64,000 nt of DNA from RBG-16-49-21 sp040768125 (GTDB lineage: Bacteria; Spirochaetota; UBA4802; UBA5550): contig JAXGNG010000001.1 of NCBI GenBank assembly GCA_040768125.1, forward strand, positions 930,001 to 994,000. Reading direction: 5' to 3'. The first letter of the stretch is position 1, and each line of letters begins with the position of its first letter. Below, piece after piece: positions 36,318-46,017 of the stretch. Both the position numbers and the translations under genes were made by a program. Under the pieces are notes generated by a model. The model saw only the letters and a program-made list of their open reading frames with translations, was not told the origin of the DNA and ran no database searches.

Positions 36318-37754
36318 TCAGCGGCCGTCGCGGTCCCAGGTCCTGCGCGAGTAATCCCAGAAGAGGCCCAGGAGCTTGAAGATGCGCTCGATATCGGGTA
36401 CCACGGGTATCCGGTACCGCTTCCCCATGGCTTCGTGCTCCTTCATCGACTGGCCGCCGAAGAGATGCGCCAGAAGGAGGACCTCCCGGTATTCGCGGTT
36501 CATCCGGTCCATGAATTCCCAGTCGAAGGCAGCGAAGGGCGACCCGATGGTCATCATGACGATGGAGTCGAAGAGCCCGCATGACATGAAGATCTCCAGG
36601 ATGCGGTTGAAGCTTTCCTGGGGTCCCACCTTCTCGACGGAGGCCCAGGTGTCCAGGGGGTTGTCGATGGGCGCCCAGTCGGGGAAGAGAGGACGGAGGC
36701 GCGTGATGACCTCGTCGGGGAGCGCGGGGAGGTCGATGCAGTACTTTTCCGCCATGTCCGAGGATAGGACGCACCCCGAGCCGGACACTGAAATCACGCC
36801 CACCCGGTTCGAGCGGATCCGCGGGTACTGGCAGAGTATCGGCAGGGCGCCGAAGAGCTCCTCGTAGGTGTCCACCAGGACCATGCCGAATTGACGGGCC
36901 ACCCCCTCCACGACGGCGTAGCTTCCCGCCATGGAGCCCGTGTGGGACGCCACGGCCCTCCCGCCCCGCTCGCTCCGCCCGGCCTTGAGGAGGACGATGG
37001 GCGTGCGGTTCGATTCCCGGTTGCGCTTCAGGATGGAGGAGAAGCGCTTTCCGTCCCTGATGTCCTCCAGGTACATGCCCACGGCGTGGGTTTTCGGGTC
37101 CGCCAGGTAGTATTCGAGAATGTCCGATTCGTTCACGTCGAGCTTGTTCCCGATGGCGGCGATGTTCGCGACGCCGAAGGGCTGGCCGTACCCGGCGGAT
37201 TCGAAGAACCACTCGACGAAGCCGGTGACGAAGAGCCCCGACTGCCCCACGATCGAGACGTTCCGTTCCCGCGTTTCGAGGAACTGGTTGTAGTGCTTGA
37301 TCGGCGTGCAGTAGCGGAGGTCCGGCACGTTGAAGCCGATGGAGTTGGGGCCCACGATCCGTATGTCGCGTCCCCTGATGAGCGAGCGGATCTCCTCGGC
37401 GAAGGCCGAGGCCTCGGCCGAATCGTCGGAGAGGTTTCCCGACTCGACCAGGATGCCCCGGACGCCGCGGGCGATGCACTCGCGGAGGATCGGCATCACC
37501 TCGCTCACGGGCACCACGAGGACCGCCAGGTCGATGCGTCCGTCCCCCCCCGCCGCGGGGGGCACGTCGGCGAGGCGGCGGCGGCAGGGCACCCCGGAGA
37601 TCTCCACCTCGCGCGGGTGGACGATGTGAAAATCCGGGTAGCCGTGCCGCTCCATGTACTGCCTGAAGTTCTGGAGCACCTGGTATCCGCCCTTACGGGG
37701 GTTGCTGCTCGCCCCGAAGAGGACGATCGATCGGGGATGGAAGAATCGGTCCAT
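36318..37754 (-). CDS. ADP-forming acyl-CoA synthetase alpha-type protein
   Basis: A 478-aa protein built like the alpha part of ADP-forming acetyl-CoA synthetase: FFHPRSIVLFGASSNPRKGGYQV (CoA-binding Rossmann start), VGPNSIGFNVP, SIVGQSGLFV, ASHTGSMAGSY with the phospho-histidine, then the succinyl-CoA-ligase-like domain IDNPLDTWASVEK. The ATP-grasp beta part is missing, both in the chain and in the adjacent genes, so it either partners a distant beta subunit or has another role. ATG 37754 is chosen from the domain start. A longer frame to 38036 has no support. Confidence 0.8.
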   Translation of the reverse strand: MDRFFHPRSIVLFGASSNPRKGGYQVLQNFRQYMERHGYPDFHIVHPREVEISGVPCRRRLADVPPAAGGDGRIDLAVLVVPVSEVMPILRECIARGVRGILVESGNLSDDSAEASAFAEEIRSLIRGRDIRIVGPNSIGFNVPDLRYCTPIKHYNQFLETRERNVSIVGQSGLFVTGFVEWFFESAGYGQPFGVANIAAIGNKLDVNESDILEYYLADPKTHAVGMYLEDIRDGKRFSSILKRNRESNRTPIVLLKAGRSERGGRAVASHTGSMAGSYAVVEGVARQFGMVLVDTYEELFGALPILCQYPRIRSNRVGVISVSGSGCVLSSDMAEKYCIDLPALPDEVITRLRPLFPDWAPIDNPLDTWASVEKVGPQESFNRILEIFMSCGLFDSIVMMTIGSPFAAFDWEFMDRMNREYREVLLLAHLFGGQSMKEHEAMGKRYRIPVVPDIERIFKLLGLFWDYSRRTWDRDGR

Positions 37755-38090
37755 GTAGTGTCTCGCGCGCGGTAGAGTATGCCAAAGGATGGCATTGGGG
37801 GGTATTATTTCAAACAGAAAATGGGCGCGGCGGGCGAGAAGAGTATGCCACGGCTGTCCCGAAAAGGTCGCGGCGGGAGAATGCGGCAGTGGCCCCCCCT
37901 TAAGATATCCAGCTCTATAAGGGACTCCGGCTTTTCCTTGCAGGTTATTGAGAGAGCTACATGAGGACGATTGTTGCCGGTATGACCCCGGGAAACCGGG
38001 AATGATGACTTGCTCATTCATGCGGTCTGAGAACAAGAAGGCCCCGATATGCGATAATCGAGGCCTCCGTTCGTCATGGATACTATCCCG
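37755..38090. other. 336-base gap with a minus-strand terminator
   Basis: Lies between the start of the acyl-CoA synthetase-like gene and the end of the Cys-rich gene, both on the minus strand. At 38040-38065 GGCCTCGATT pairs with a complementary arm (one mismatch) and is followed on the minus strand by TTCTTGTT, a terminator for the Cys-rich gene. The rest should hold the promoter of the synthetase-like gene; I see no clear hexamers. Confidence 0.55.
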
Positions 38091-38402
38091 CTAATTACAT
38101 CTGCTGTTGCATTCATCTTTTGCTTTCTGGCACGCGAGAAGCGATGCTTCCTTGGTTGCATTGCAACCAAGTTCCGCGGCTGATTTCTTGTTCGCATCCT
38201 CAATTGTGCCTGCTTCTTCCATGCATTTCTTGAAAATCGTATCCTCAGCTTCACTTTTACACTTGTCATATGCCGCTCCGCAGGCTTTCTCGCAGGCCGC
38301 CTTTTTGGGATCAACTTTCAAACCGAATTGACCGAACCCAAACGTGATCGCAACCGCAATTAAAATAATTGCAGCGAATGCAGTGATGAATAATTTTTTC
38401 AT
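38091..38402 (-). CDS. Small exported Cys-rich protein with mirror-symmetric cysteine spacing
   Basis: A 103-aa protein with signal peptide MKKLFITAFAAIILIAVAITFGFG. The mature part has eight cysteines: C37, C41, C48, C60, C80, C91, C98, C102. The gaps are 3, 6, 11, 19, 10, 6 and 3 residues, nearly a mirror image, suggesting a disulfide-stapled helical bundle. AAGGGGG lies before the ATG. No family recognised. It differs in spacing from the three-repeat protein at 8217-8684 but shares the CX3C unit. Confidence 0.65.
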   Translation of the reverse strand: MKKLFITAFAAIILIAVAITFGFGQFGLKVDPKKAACEKACGAAYDKCKSEAEDTIFKKCMEEAGTIEDANKKSAAELGCNATKEASLLACQKAKDECNSRCN

Positions 38403-38519
38403 ACAGCCCCCTTTCTATGAAATTTCTTTTACGGGTACTGTATCCTTTTATTTTAAGCTGTCAATCAAATAACAGCTAGTGTTTTCTCGCAGATGCAGAT
38501 AGAAAGTGGGCATGACACC

Positions 38520-39596
38520 CTATGTTTCCCCGTCCGGCGATCCGCCGCCTCCCCTGAAATCCCCCGCCCTGATGCCCCGCGAGAGGTAGCGTCTCCAGTA
38601 ATGCGTGGGCGAGGTGCGCAGGAGCAGGAAGTGGAAGGGTTCCCATTGGACGAGAATATGGACAAGCCGGTAGAGCGCGAAGAGGACGGCCAGGAACAGT
38701 GCGGCGCGGATCGCCACCGCCCCCCAGTGGCCCGTCGTTGCTAGTGAGTAAAAGGCGGGGAAATACCCCCGGGCCAGGCGGGTCAGGGCAGGGAAAGCGA
38801 ATCCGTACCATCCCGCGGCGGCGCCGATGATGAAGAGGTGCGAGGCGTCCACCGCCCGGGAGGGGCAGAGGTTGATGCACCGCATGCAGTTTTCGCATCG
38901 ATAGGACCAGAAGGGACGGCCCCGTTTCATGACAATGGCGCCGACGGGGCATTTGGCGGCGCAGATGCCGCAGCCATTGCAGGCGCGCGACGGGAGGTAC
39001 ATCTTTGCAAGCCAGAAGCGGCCCACAAGGTTGTAACCCAGGGCTATGGGGATTATTGCAAGGTCGAAGGGAAGCGATATAAGCCCGCGATAGCTCCGCT
39101 TGCCCCCGAAAAAGGCATTGCTGAACCGGGCGATCTTTTTGCGGCAGTGGTCGTGAAGGGAGCGCGAGGCCGCATCATTGAAGCCGGGATGGAGGGTGAT
39201 CCAGTTGGAGGGCAGGTTCAGGGAGAGGAGCCCCCGCACCCGGTAGCCCTTGCAGGCCAGGACAAGGGCCGGAAGGACCAGGGCGAGGCCGGAAAGGCCG
39301 GGAAGATGGAACCGGCCTACCTTGGTCCCCCCGAAGGTGTTTACCAGGAAGACCGGCGCCCTTCCCAGGCGGGGGAAACCCAGTATGAATCGAAGCATGT
39401 AAAAGGGCAGGCTGAAGCCATGCGTGGCATAGAGAAATCCGATGAAAAACGGGGTGCCGGTCCCGGGAAGGGGCACGCGCCGCGCGTCGAAACGGTCCAC
39501 CGGCTCCAGGGTGATGTCGATGCCCCGGGAAGAGGCCTCCTCGCGCATCCAGCGCGCCGCGTTCAGGGCGTTGCCGGTGCCGGAAAAATAGTACAT
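38520..39596 (-). CDS. EFR1-family flavodoxin-like / 4Fe-4S ferredoxin protein
   Basis: A 358-aa protein. The N-terminus MYYFSGTGNALNAARW is a flavodoxin FMN-binding loop (SGTGNA). The middle is hydrophobic in part (LALVLPALVLACKGYRVRG). Two 4Fe-4S motifs follow: CNGCGICAAKCPVGAI and CENCMRCINLCPSRAV. After them come two or three membrane helices (GWYGFAFPALTRL, AALFLAVLFALYRLVHIL). EFR1-type proteins are thought to move electrons between flavin and iron-sulfur centres; the partner is unknown. ATG 39596 with ACGGGG upstream is preferred over GTG 39617. Confidence 0.85.
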   Translation of the reverse strand: MYYFSGTGNALNAARWMREEASSRGIDITLEPVDRFDARRVPLPGTGTPFFIGFLYATHGFSLPFYMLRFILGFPRLGRAPVFLVNTFGGTKVGRFHLPGLSGLALVLPALVLACKGYRVRGLLSLNLPSNWITLHPGFNDAASRSLHDHCRKKIARFSNAFFGGKRSYRGLISLPFDLAIIPIALGYNLVGRFWLAKMYLPSRACNGCGICAAKCPVGAIVMKRGRPFWSYRCENCMRCINLCPSRAVDASHLFIIGAAAGWYGFAFPALTRLARGYFPAFYSLATTGHWGAVAIRAALFLAVLFALYRLVHILVQWEPFHFLLLRTSPTHYWRRYLSRGIRAGDFRGGGGSPDGET

Positions 39597-39641
39597 CGTC
39601 CCCGTTGCTGATTCCACCGCAGTGCTCCATGGTCCATTATA

Positions 39642-40700
39642 TTATTCATATCCCATTTCGCTTCCGATCCTGTTGAATTCATTCTCCAGCGCCATGAACG
39701 CCTCGACAAGGACCGGGTCGAACTGGGTGCCGCCGCCGCCCTGGATGATCTCCCGGCTCTGGTCCCTCGATATGGACTCCTTGTAGCACCGTTTCGATCG
39801 CACCGCGTCGTACACGTCCGCCACGGACATGATGCGGGATTCCAGGGGTATGCGGTCGCCCGAGAGGCCCTCCGGATAACCCGTGCCGTCCCAGCGTTCA
39901 TGGTGGTTCCTGGCAATGGATATACCCATGCCGATGAAGGCGTTCTTGGGGTAGAGCTCGTGCACGGCCTGCATGGTGTCGGCGCCGATCGTCGTGTGGG
40001 TTTTCATCATCTTGAATTCTTCCGGCGTCAGCTTTCCCGGTTTGAGCAGTATGGTGTCGGGGATCGCGACCTTGCCGATATCGTGAAGGGGGCTCGCGCT
40101 GTATATGTTCTCCGCGAAGGACGGCTCTATCGCCGCGGCATAGGGCGACTTTTCGGCGAGCCATTCAGCGAGCAGGCGGCAGAAGGTCTGGACGCGTTCC
40201 AGGTGCTTCCCCGTGTCGTTGTCACGGGACTCCGCGAGTTTTGACAGGGCGAAGATCGTCGACATGTGGGAGCTCGATATGTCCCTGACCTGATCCTGCA
40301 CGAGGTCCTCCAGGGACTTCTGGTAGCGTCGGAGCTCGAGGTGCGTCTCGATCCTGGCCTCGACCTCCTCGAACTGGAAGGGCTTGGTGATGTAGTCGAC
40401 GCCCCCGCAGGTGAAGGCCTTCACCTTGTCCAGGGTCTCCGTGAGGGCGCTTATGAATATGACTGGAATGTCGCGGTGCCGCGCGTCGTCCTTCAGCCGC
40501 CGGCACACCTCGAAGCCGTCCATTTCCGGCATGGTGATGTCCAGGAGAATGAGGTCGGGGGGCTCGCTCTCCACGGCCTTCAGGGCCAGTTTGCCGCTGG
40601 GAACGGGACGAACCCGGTGGCCCTTCTCCTTCAGCATCCCCGCGAGAAGCGTGAGGTTCTCCGGGGTATCATCGACGACGAGTATGTTGTGTGCGTTCAT
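39642..40700 (-). CDS. HD-GYP response regulator
   Basis: A 352-aa protein. A REC domain covers about 1-125 with phosphoacceptor D54 (LILLDITMPEMDG). A linker helix follows, then an HD-GYP domain (about 150-340): SPLHDIGKVAIPD, HTTIGADTM, NHHERWDGTGYPEGLSGDRIPLESRIMSVADVYDA. HD-GYP domains hydrolyse c-di-GMP to GMP. It lies 25 bases after the hybrid kinase gene in the same direction, so the kinase is the likely phosphodonor. Confidence 0.93.
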   Translation of the reverse strand: MNAHNILVVDDTPENLTLLAGMLKEKGHRVRPVPSGKLALKAVESEPPDLILLDITMPEMDGFEVCRRLKDDARHRDIPVIFISALTETLDKVKAFTCGGVDYITKPFQFEEVEARIETHLELRRYQKSLEDLVQDQVRDISSSHMSTIFALSKLAESRDNDTGKHLERVQTFCRLLAEWLAEKSPYAAAIEPSFAENIYSASPLHDIGKVAIPDTILLKPGKLTPEEFKMMKTHTTIGADTMQAVHELYPKNAFIGMGISIARNHHERWDGTGYPEGLSGDRIPLESRIMSVADVYDAVRSKRCYKESISRDQSREIIQGGGGTQFDPVLVEAFMALENEFNRIGSEMGYE

Positions 40701-40725
40701 GGCGTTGTCGCTCCGCTGCGTAAGG

Positions 40726-43700
40726 TTACTCTCCCTGCTTCACCAGCTTGAGTATTGCCTCGTATTCATAGCGGCGGGCCATTTCCCGGAGCTTCTGCCC
40801 CGCCAGGGGGTGGACCGCGGCGGCCTGTTCGCACAGATCGTTCATGCGGTCGATGTCCGCCGTGACAGTGGCGTCATGGATATGGCGCAGGAGCTCTTCG
40901 GGCAGCGAGGCGACGGCGTCGCGGAGGTCGGCCGTGTCCTCGGTTACCGCGCCGGTTTCGCATTCGGCCCCGTCTTCATATTCCAGAATAACACCGGCGC
41001 ACTCATGGATCAACCTGAAAAGCTCGGCCTCCTTGAAGGGCTTGGAGAGGTAGCCGTCGGCGCCGTTTTCCATCACCCGCTTCCTGTCCTCTTCAAAGGC
41101 GCTTGCCGTGACGGCGATGACCGCCGTTCCCTTTCCGGCGGGATCGGACTTGATGAGGCGCGTGGCCTCGTACCCGTCCATGACGGGCATGGTCATGTCC
41201 ATGAGGACGACCCTCGGTTTCCAGTCATGGAATGCTTTGACCGCCTCGGCCCCGTTCTCCGCCTCCCGCGTCGTGAATCCCACGGCGTTCAGCAGCCTGG
41301 TGAGGAGCTGGCGGTTCGTATCACGATCGTCGGCGACGAGGACGCGCACCTCCCCCTGGCCCGGTTGCAGGCGGGACACGCGCCTTCTGGCCTCAACGGT
41401 CTCGGCTTCGTCTTCCCGACCGATTCCGACGGGGAGCCGCACCCTGAAAATGCTCCCCTTTCCGGGAGTGCTGGCGAGGGTGATCTCTCCTCCCATGATC
41501 CTGAGGAATCCCTGGCTCAGGGCGAGTCCCAGACCCGTTCCCCCGCTTTTAATGCCCGACCTGGTCTGCTCGAAGGCCTTGAAAAGCCTCTGGATTTCGT
41601 CCTCGTCCATGCCCGGCCCGGTGTCTTCAACCTCGATGGTCAGCTCGGCCGCCCCCGTGTCCTTTTCCCGGGAACCGACGCGCAGGGCAACGCCGCCCTC
41701 TTCGGTGAATTTTACCGCGTTGCCCAGGAGGTTGATGAGCACCTGCCTGAGCTTCCCCTCGTCGGTGACCACCCACCTGGGCACGTCACCTGTCCGCTCG
41801 GCGAGAATGTGCAGTCCCTTCGCCTCGGCCCGGAGGCGGAACATCGTCTCCATGTCGTCGATGAGCCCGTGGAGGTCAGAAGTCTTCGGGATGAAGGCGG
41901 CCCTTCCCGCCTCGATTTTCGACATCTCGAGAATGTCGTTGATGAGGGAGAGGAGATGCTCGCCGCTGCGATTGATGATTTCGAGATGGGCCCGCAGCGT
42001 GTTCGTCAATCCGGGGTCACGCATCATGAGCTGGGCGAAGCCGAGGATGGCGTTCATGGGAGTCCGTATCTCGTGGGACATGCTGGCGAGGAAGATGCTC
42101 TTGGAGCGGTTCGCCGCCTCGGCCGCCTCCTGGGCCGCTTTCAAGGCGTTGATGTCCCTCACCGTGCCGCGGAAGCCGACGATGGCGCCCCCCTCGTTCA
42201 TGATGGGAAAGGCCGACGCGGCCGAATAGGCGCTTTGCCTTCCCTTCCTCGAGAATTTCCAGTAGAAATCATCCGAGGGCTTCCCGCTGGCATAGACCTT
42301 GTTGAATATCTTCGTAATGCGCTCGGCTTCCTCCTCGTCCATGTAATCACGAAAATTCTTCCCTTCGAGCTCATCTTCGCCGTATCCAAGGAAATTCTTC
42401 AGGGCCGGGTTGCAGTACATCATGGTGCCCCTCAGGTCAACCTCGTAATAGCCGCTGTCCATCGTTTCCAGTATGGTCCGGAATTTCTCCTCCGCCTTCT
42501 TCAGTTCCCGTTCAACCCGGCGCATCTCCGTGACGTCGCGGATCGATTCAATGGCCCCGATGATGCTCCCGTCGGAACCGTAGAGGGGGCTCGCGAAGCC
42601 CTGGAGGACAGCCCCGTTCTCCCCCAGCTTCGGTATGAATGACTCCGCCTCGAGGATGCCACCCTCGCGGTGGATATGGCTGTATTTCGTCCGGAGCTCT
42701 TCCTCGGTTGAGAACACCCTGTCGACGAGGATGGGCCGCCTCTCGCCGTAGAAGGGGAGGGCGTACTCGTAATCTTCCTTCCCTATCATGTCGGCCGCCT
42801 TCGCCCCCGTCATCTCTTCAAGCGCCCTGTTCCAGGCGGTGATCCTCCCCGCGCGGTCGATCACCAGGGTGGCGATGGGTAGGAAGTTGATGATGTCCCC
42901 AAGCCGTCGCTCCGACTCGCGAAGGGCCTGCTCGTTTCGCTTTCGCTCGGTGATATCCCGGCTCACGCCGTTAAACGCCACGGGTCTTCCCCGTTCGTCG
43001 CGCTTGAGCACCGCGTTTATCTCCATCCAGACCGCGCGGCCGTCCCGGGCGATATGCTCTGCTTCGATTAATATCCTGTCCGAGGGCTCCTTTCCCGCGA
43101 CGATTCTGGTGAACCCGGCCTGCACTCTCTTCCTTGTCTCCGGGGAAAAGAGTTGGTCCAGGGTCATGCCAGGGGCTTCATCGGGTGAATAGCCGAGAAT
43201 CCGTTCCAGGGAGTTCGATGCGAAGGTGTAGCACATGGACGGCAGGTCGAAGATCCAGATGACATCGGTGGTGTTCTCAACGAGAAACTTGTATTTCTCT
43301 TCACTCTCGCGCAGCTCTTTTTCCGCCCGACGGCGCTCGGAGATGTCGTGGTACACGCCCATGAACCCCTTCAACGTCCCCGTGTCGTCTCGCAGGGGCG
43401 TCAGGGCAATCTCGACCCATATGGTGGAGCCGTCTTTCCGGTAGAGCTCAAGCTCAAGGTGCGACGTGGGATTTCCCCCCCTTTCGATCTCCGGCTGGAC
43501 GCGCAGGTAATCCGCGAAGGCAGCCTCCAGGGACGCGGGCGTCACGATCTGGTCGAGGGACTGCCCCTCCGATTCCTCCGGGGTCACCCCGCGCAGCTTG
43601 TACACCGCCGGGCTCACGTAGGTGACGCGGAGATTCGTGTCCATCGTCAGGATCACGTCGCCGCTGTTTTCCGCCAGAAGCCGGTACCGCTCCTCGCTGA

Positions 43701-45174
43701 TTCTCAGCGCCTCGGCGGCCTCCTCCCTCTGCTTTTCCGCGCGCGTGCGCTCCGTGATGTCCGTGCTGATGACGAGGCAGGCGGCGGCTTTTCCGTCGGC
43801 GTCCCGAAGAAAAGTCATGGTGTTCTCGCAGTTCATGACCGTGCCGTCCTTCCGATACGCCTCGATCTCCAGAACATCGAAACGCTCCGCGTTGATTCCG
43901 GCCGTTTCCCTCTCAAGGGCCTCCATGTATATCCGGTACGTCGCTTCCAGTGAGGCGGGTGTCATGATCCGGTCAAGGGTCAGGTTCAGGTACTCTTCCG
44001 GCGTATGGCCGGTGAGGCGGAAGGACGAGGGGCTGGCGTACATACAACGCAGGCTCATATCCCAGATCGTCACCATGCTCGGAATGGTATGGATGATTTT
44101 TCTGAATCTCTCCTCGCTCTCCCGCAGGGCCCGTTCGTTTTTCCTTCGCTCGGTGATGTCCTCGATGGTGCCCTCGAGGAATTGCGGTTCGCCCCTCTCG
44201 TCGCGCACCAGGTAGCCGCTGATGGAAACCGGAATGTTTACGCCGTCGCCGCGCCGGAAGACCGTTTCGAATCCTGAAACCGGACCCCCGCGGACCATCT
44301 CCCAGAGGCGCGCGCGGTCTGCCGGGTCGACGTAGAGGTTGAGTAGCCCCGTCTCGTTGAGCTCCTCGAGGGATGCGAACCCGATCGTATGGAGAAGCGA
44401 CCGATTGCCCGCCTGCACGGTCCCCGCCGCGGTGGTCCGGAACACGCCGATGGGCGAGTTCTCGAAGAGCTGGCGGTATTCCATCTCGGACAACTGTAGC
44501 TTCTCGTCCCTGGCCCGGATATCCTCGCTCTGCCGCCTGATTGTTATCCGGTTGATGAAATTGTTCCTGTGGCCGGCATAGACGATACGCGAGAGCACCC
44601 ATGCCAGCAGCGTCAGTATGGAGCCGTTGAGATAATGGCCGTACATCTTCGATGCCTCGGACGATGAGAAGCCGATTCCCAGCAGGAAAAGGACAAGGCA
44701 CAGCGCGTAGAAAAGCGTACCCTCCAGCAGGGGCATCAGGACCATTGCGCCGAGACCGACGGCCATGACCACGTAGGTGGTTATCTGGTCTTTCAGGTGA
44801 ACGTCGATGGTCATGGTCGCCACCTGTGAGATCATGACGGTGATTGTCACGAGGAGTACGGTCAGCCGGTGCCGCCGGGTGATGGCGTCGGCGTCCCGGG
44901 GCGCCCTGACGTGAAGGGCGATGGCAAGGGCGAGGAGAAGCGTCCCCGTGATGGAATGGACATAGAATAGCTCCCGGTACCCCGTCTCTCCCCAGAGGCC
45001 CTTCTGCCGATTCAGCAGGTCTAGTACCAGCAGAATGGCAAAAATCGGTATAATAACGAGGGTGAGAATCCTGTAACGATAGAAATTTACGAATACGGTC
45101 TCGCGGCGCAATGCTCCGGCGGAAGCGGCGTCGAGATTCTGCGCGGTAAAAAGCGATTGTAGGCTGTCCAGCAT
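40726..45174 (-). CDS. Hybrid histidine kinase with six PAS domains
   Basis: A 1482-aa membrane kinase. The N-terminal third begins with about six helices (YRYRILTLVIIPIFAILLVL to LTLLAWVLSRIVYAG, up to about residue 200). Six PAS/PAC units follow, each opening with a version of 'xESExRFRxLxEN' and closing near 'DITERRxxE' (about 230-1010). Then HisKA (MSHEIRTPMNAILGFAQL), HATPase (LLGNAVKFTEEGGV, DTGPGMDEDE, GTGLGLAL), a REC domain (VLVADDRDTNRQ, VVLMDMTMPVMDG) and an Hpt-like helical tail. ATG 45174 is preferred over 45231, because a TATAAT lies between them and the upstream ATG has no ribosome-binding site. The signal sensed is not known. Confidence 0.92.
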   Translation of the reverse strand: MLDSLQSLFTAQNLDAASAGALRRETVFVNFYRYRILTLVIIPIFAILLVLDLLNRQKGLWGETGYRELFYVHSITGTLLLALAIALHVRAPRDADAITRRHRLTVLLVTITVMISQVATMTIDVHLKDQITTYVVMAVGLGAMVLMPLLEGTLFYALCLVLFLLGIGFSSSEASKMYGHYLNGSILTLLAWVLSRIVYAGHRNNFINRITIRRQSEDIRARDEKLQLSEMEYRQLFENSPIGVFRTTAAGTVQAGNRSLLHTIGFASLEELNETGLLNLYVDPADRARLWEMVRGGPVSGFETVFRRGDGVNIPVSISGYLVRDERGEPQFLEGTIEDITERRKNERALRESEERFRKIIHTIPSMVTIWDMSLRCMYASPSSFRLTGHTPEEYLNLTLDRIMTPASLEATYRIYMEALERETAGINAERFDVLEIEAYRKDGTVMNCENTMTFLRDADGKAAACLVISTDITERTRAEKQREEAAEALRISEERYRLLAENSGDVILTMDTNLRVTYVSPAVYKLRGVTPEESEGQSLDQIVTPASLEAAFADYLRVQPEIERGGNPTSHLELELYRKDGSTIWVEIALTPLRDDTGTLKGFMGVYHDISERRRAEKELRESEEKYKFLVENTTDVIWIFDLPSMCYTFASNSLERILGYSPDEAPGMTLDQLFSPETRKRVQAGFTRIVAGKEPSDRILIEAEHIARDGRAVWMEINAVLKRDERGRPVAFNGVSRDITERKRNEQALRESERRLGDIINFLPIATLVIDRAGRITAWNRALEEMTGAKAADMIGKEDYEYALPFYGERRPILVDRVFSTEEELRTKYSHIHREGGILEAESFIPKLGENGAVLQGFASPLYGSDGSIIGAIESIRDVTEMRRVERELKKAEEKFRTILETMDSGYYEVDLRGTMMYCNPALKNFLGYGEDELEGKNFRDYMDEEEAERITKIFNKVYASGKPSDDFYWKFSRKGRQSAYSAASAFPIMNEGGAIVGFRGTVRDINALKAAQEAAEAANRSKSIFLASMSHEIRTPMNAILGFAQLMMRDPGLTNTLRAHLEIINRSGEHLLSLINDILEMSKIEAGRAAFIPKTSDLHGLIDDMETMFRLRAEAKGLHILAERTGDVPRWVVTDEGKLRQVLINLLGNAVKFTEEGGVALRVGSREKDTGAAELTIEVEDTGPGMDEDEIQRLFKAFEQTRSGIKSGGTGLGLALSQGFLRIMGGEITLASTPGKGSIFRVRLPVGIGREDEAETVEARRRVSRLQPGQGEVRVLVADDRDTNRQLLTRLLNAVGFTTREAENGAEAVKAFHDWKPRVVLMDMTMPVMDGYEATRLIKSDPAGKGTAVIAVTASAFEEDRKRVMENGADGYLSKPFKEAELFRLIHECAGVILEYEDGAECETGAVTEDTADLRDAVASLPEELLRHIHDATVTADIDRMNDLCEQAAAVHPLAGQKLREMARRYEYEAILKLVKQGE

Positions 45175-45196
45175 CTGCGGTACATCCCTGCAGACT

Positions 45197-45227
45197 ATTA
45201 TAGTTCCCGATTTCTTCGTAACGTCAA
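45197..45227 (-). promoter_or_regulatory. Promoter of the PAS-kinase / HD-GYP operon
   Basis: Minus strand TTGACG (45227-45222), 19-base spacer, TATAAT (45202-45197). It lies inside the longest possible frame of the kinase gene and would start transcription near 45190, 16 bases before the ATG at 45174. Confidence 0.45.
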
Positions 45228-45375
45228 CCATTTTCAGCGCGGCTTCTCTGCCGGGAGAAAAAAATCACATGGGCGCTGCGGGGATGCCTTGGACGTGTCA
45301 CGCGCCATTGAGCCGATCATCGGACCTCTTTCTAATTGTTTTATGATTGATTTTTGACCGGATCTGCAGGAGGGT

Positions 45376-46008
45376 ATGCAGGCCGGAGATGTCATCATGG
45401 GAATTCGCTCGATAACAATACATGCGTGCCTGATTGCCTCGCTCTTCGGGGCCGCCCGGGTCATGGCCGATGACGCGACGCGGCCCTACTGGATCCTTCC
45501 CCGCTGCGGCGCCTACGTACCCCTCGATGAAATGGACGAACGGGTCGAGATGTGGGTTCCCTATCTTGCCCTGGCGTTCAGGGCCATGCCCCCCGCGGAG
45601 TGGTCCCGATACCTGGCCCTTGAGATCGAGGCGGGTTTCTTCGCCCACCGGGCGCGCGGCGACGCGTCGGTTTTACCTTCGTTTTTTAAGGGATACCGGT
45701 TCGTGAAACCCCCGCGGGCTGTCCTGTACGCCGAGCCTGTCATGGCGTCCGCCCTCGGGGAATTCTTCGTCTGGAAGGGGCTCTACCTCATGCCCGGATT
45801 CGGCGCGGGCATGACATTCATCCAGGTCCGCGGCGGGTCGTCGCCAGGCTCGTATAATCACGTCTCGTGCGCCGCCGGCCTGGAGGTTGGTTACCGCATC
45901 AGCGACCTCCTTTCGGCGGCGATTCGCGTGCGCGCCGTTATCGGCTTTGACCGGAACCGCGTGCTGTATCACGTCGTGCCTGATGCGGGCATTTTATTTC
46001 ACTTATAG
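45376..46008 (+). CDS. Outer-membrane beta-barrel-like protein
   Basis: A 210-aa protein with GGAGGG before ATG 45376 and a signal peptide ending near ARVMADD. The mature part alternates polar and aromatic residues in short beta-strand-like runs (WVPYLALAFRAM, YLALEIEAGFFAH, GLYLMPGFGAGMTFIQV, GLEVGYRISDLLSAAIRVRAV). It ends in FHL, close to the terminal aromatic signal of barrels. Next gene starts 9 bases after its stop and is also a barrel. Confidence 0.65.
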   Translation: MQAGDVIMGIRSITIHACLIASLFGAARVMADDATRPYWILPRCGAYVPLDEMDERVEMWVPYLALAFRAMPPAEWSRYLALEIEAGFFAHRARGDASVLPSFFKGYRFVKPPRAVLYAEPVMASALGEFFVWKGLYLMPGFGAGMTFIQVRGGSSPGSYNHVSCAAGLEVGYRISDLLSAAIRVRAVIGFDRNRVLYHVVPDAGILFHL

Positions 46009-46017
46009 GACCCCGGG

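Noticed and set aside
40411..42642. 743-aa plus-strand frame opposite the PAS kinase
   Set aside because: Antisense of a histidine kinase; translation is repetitive and without domains.
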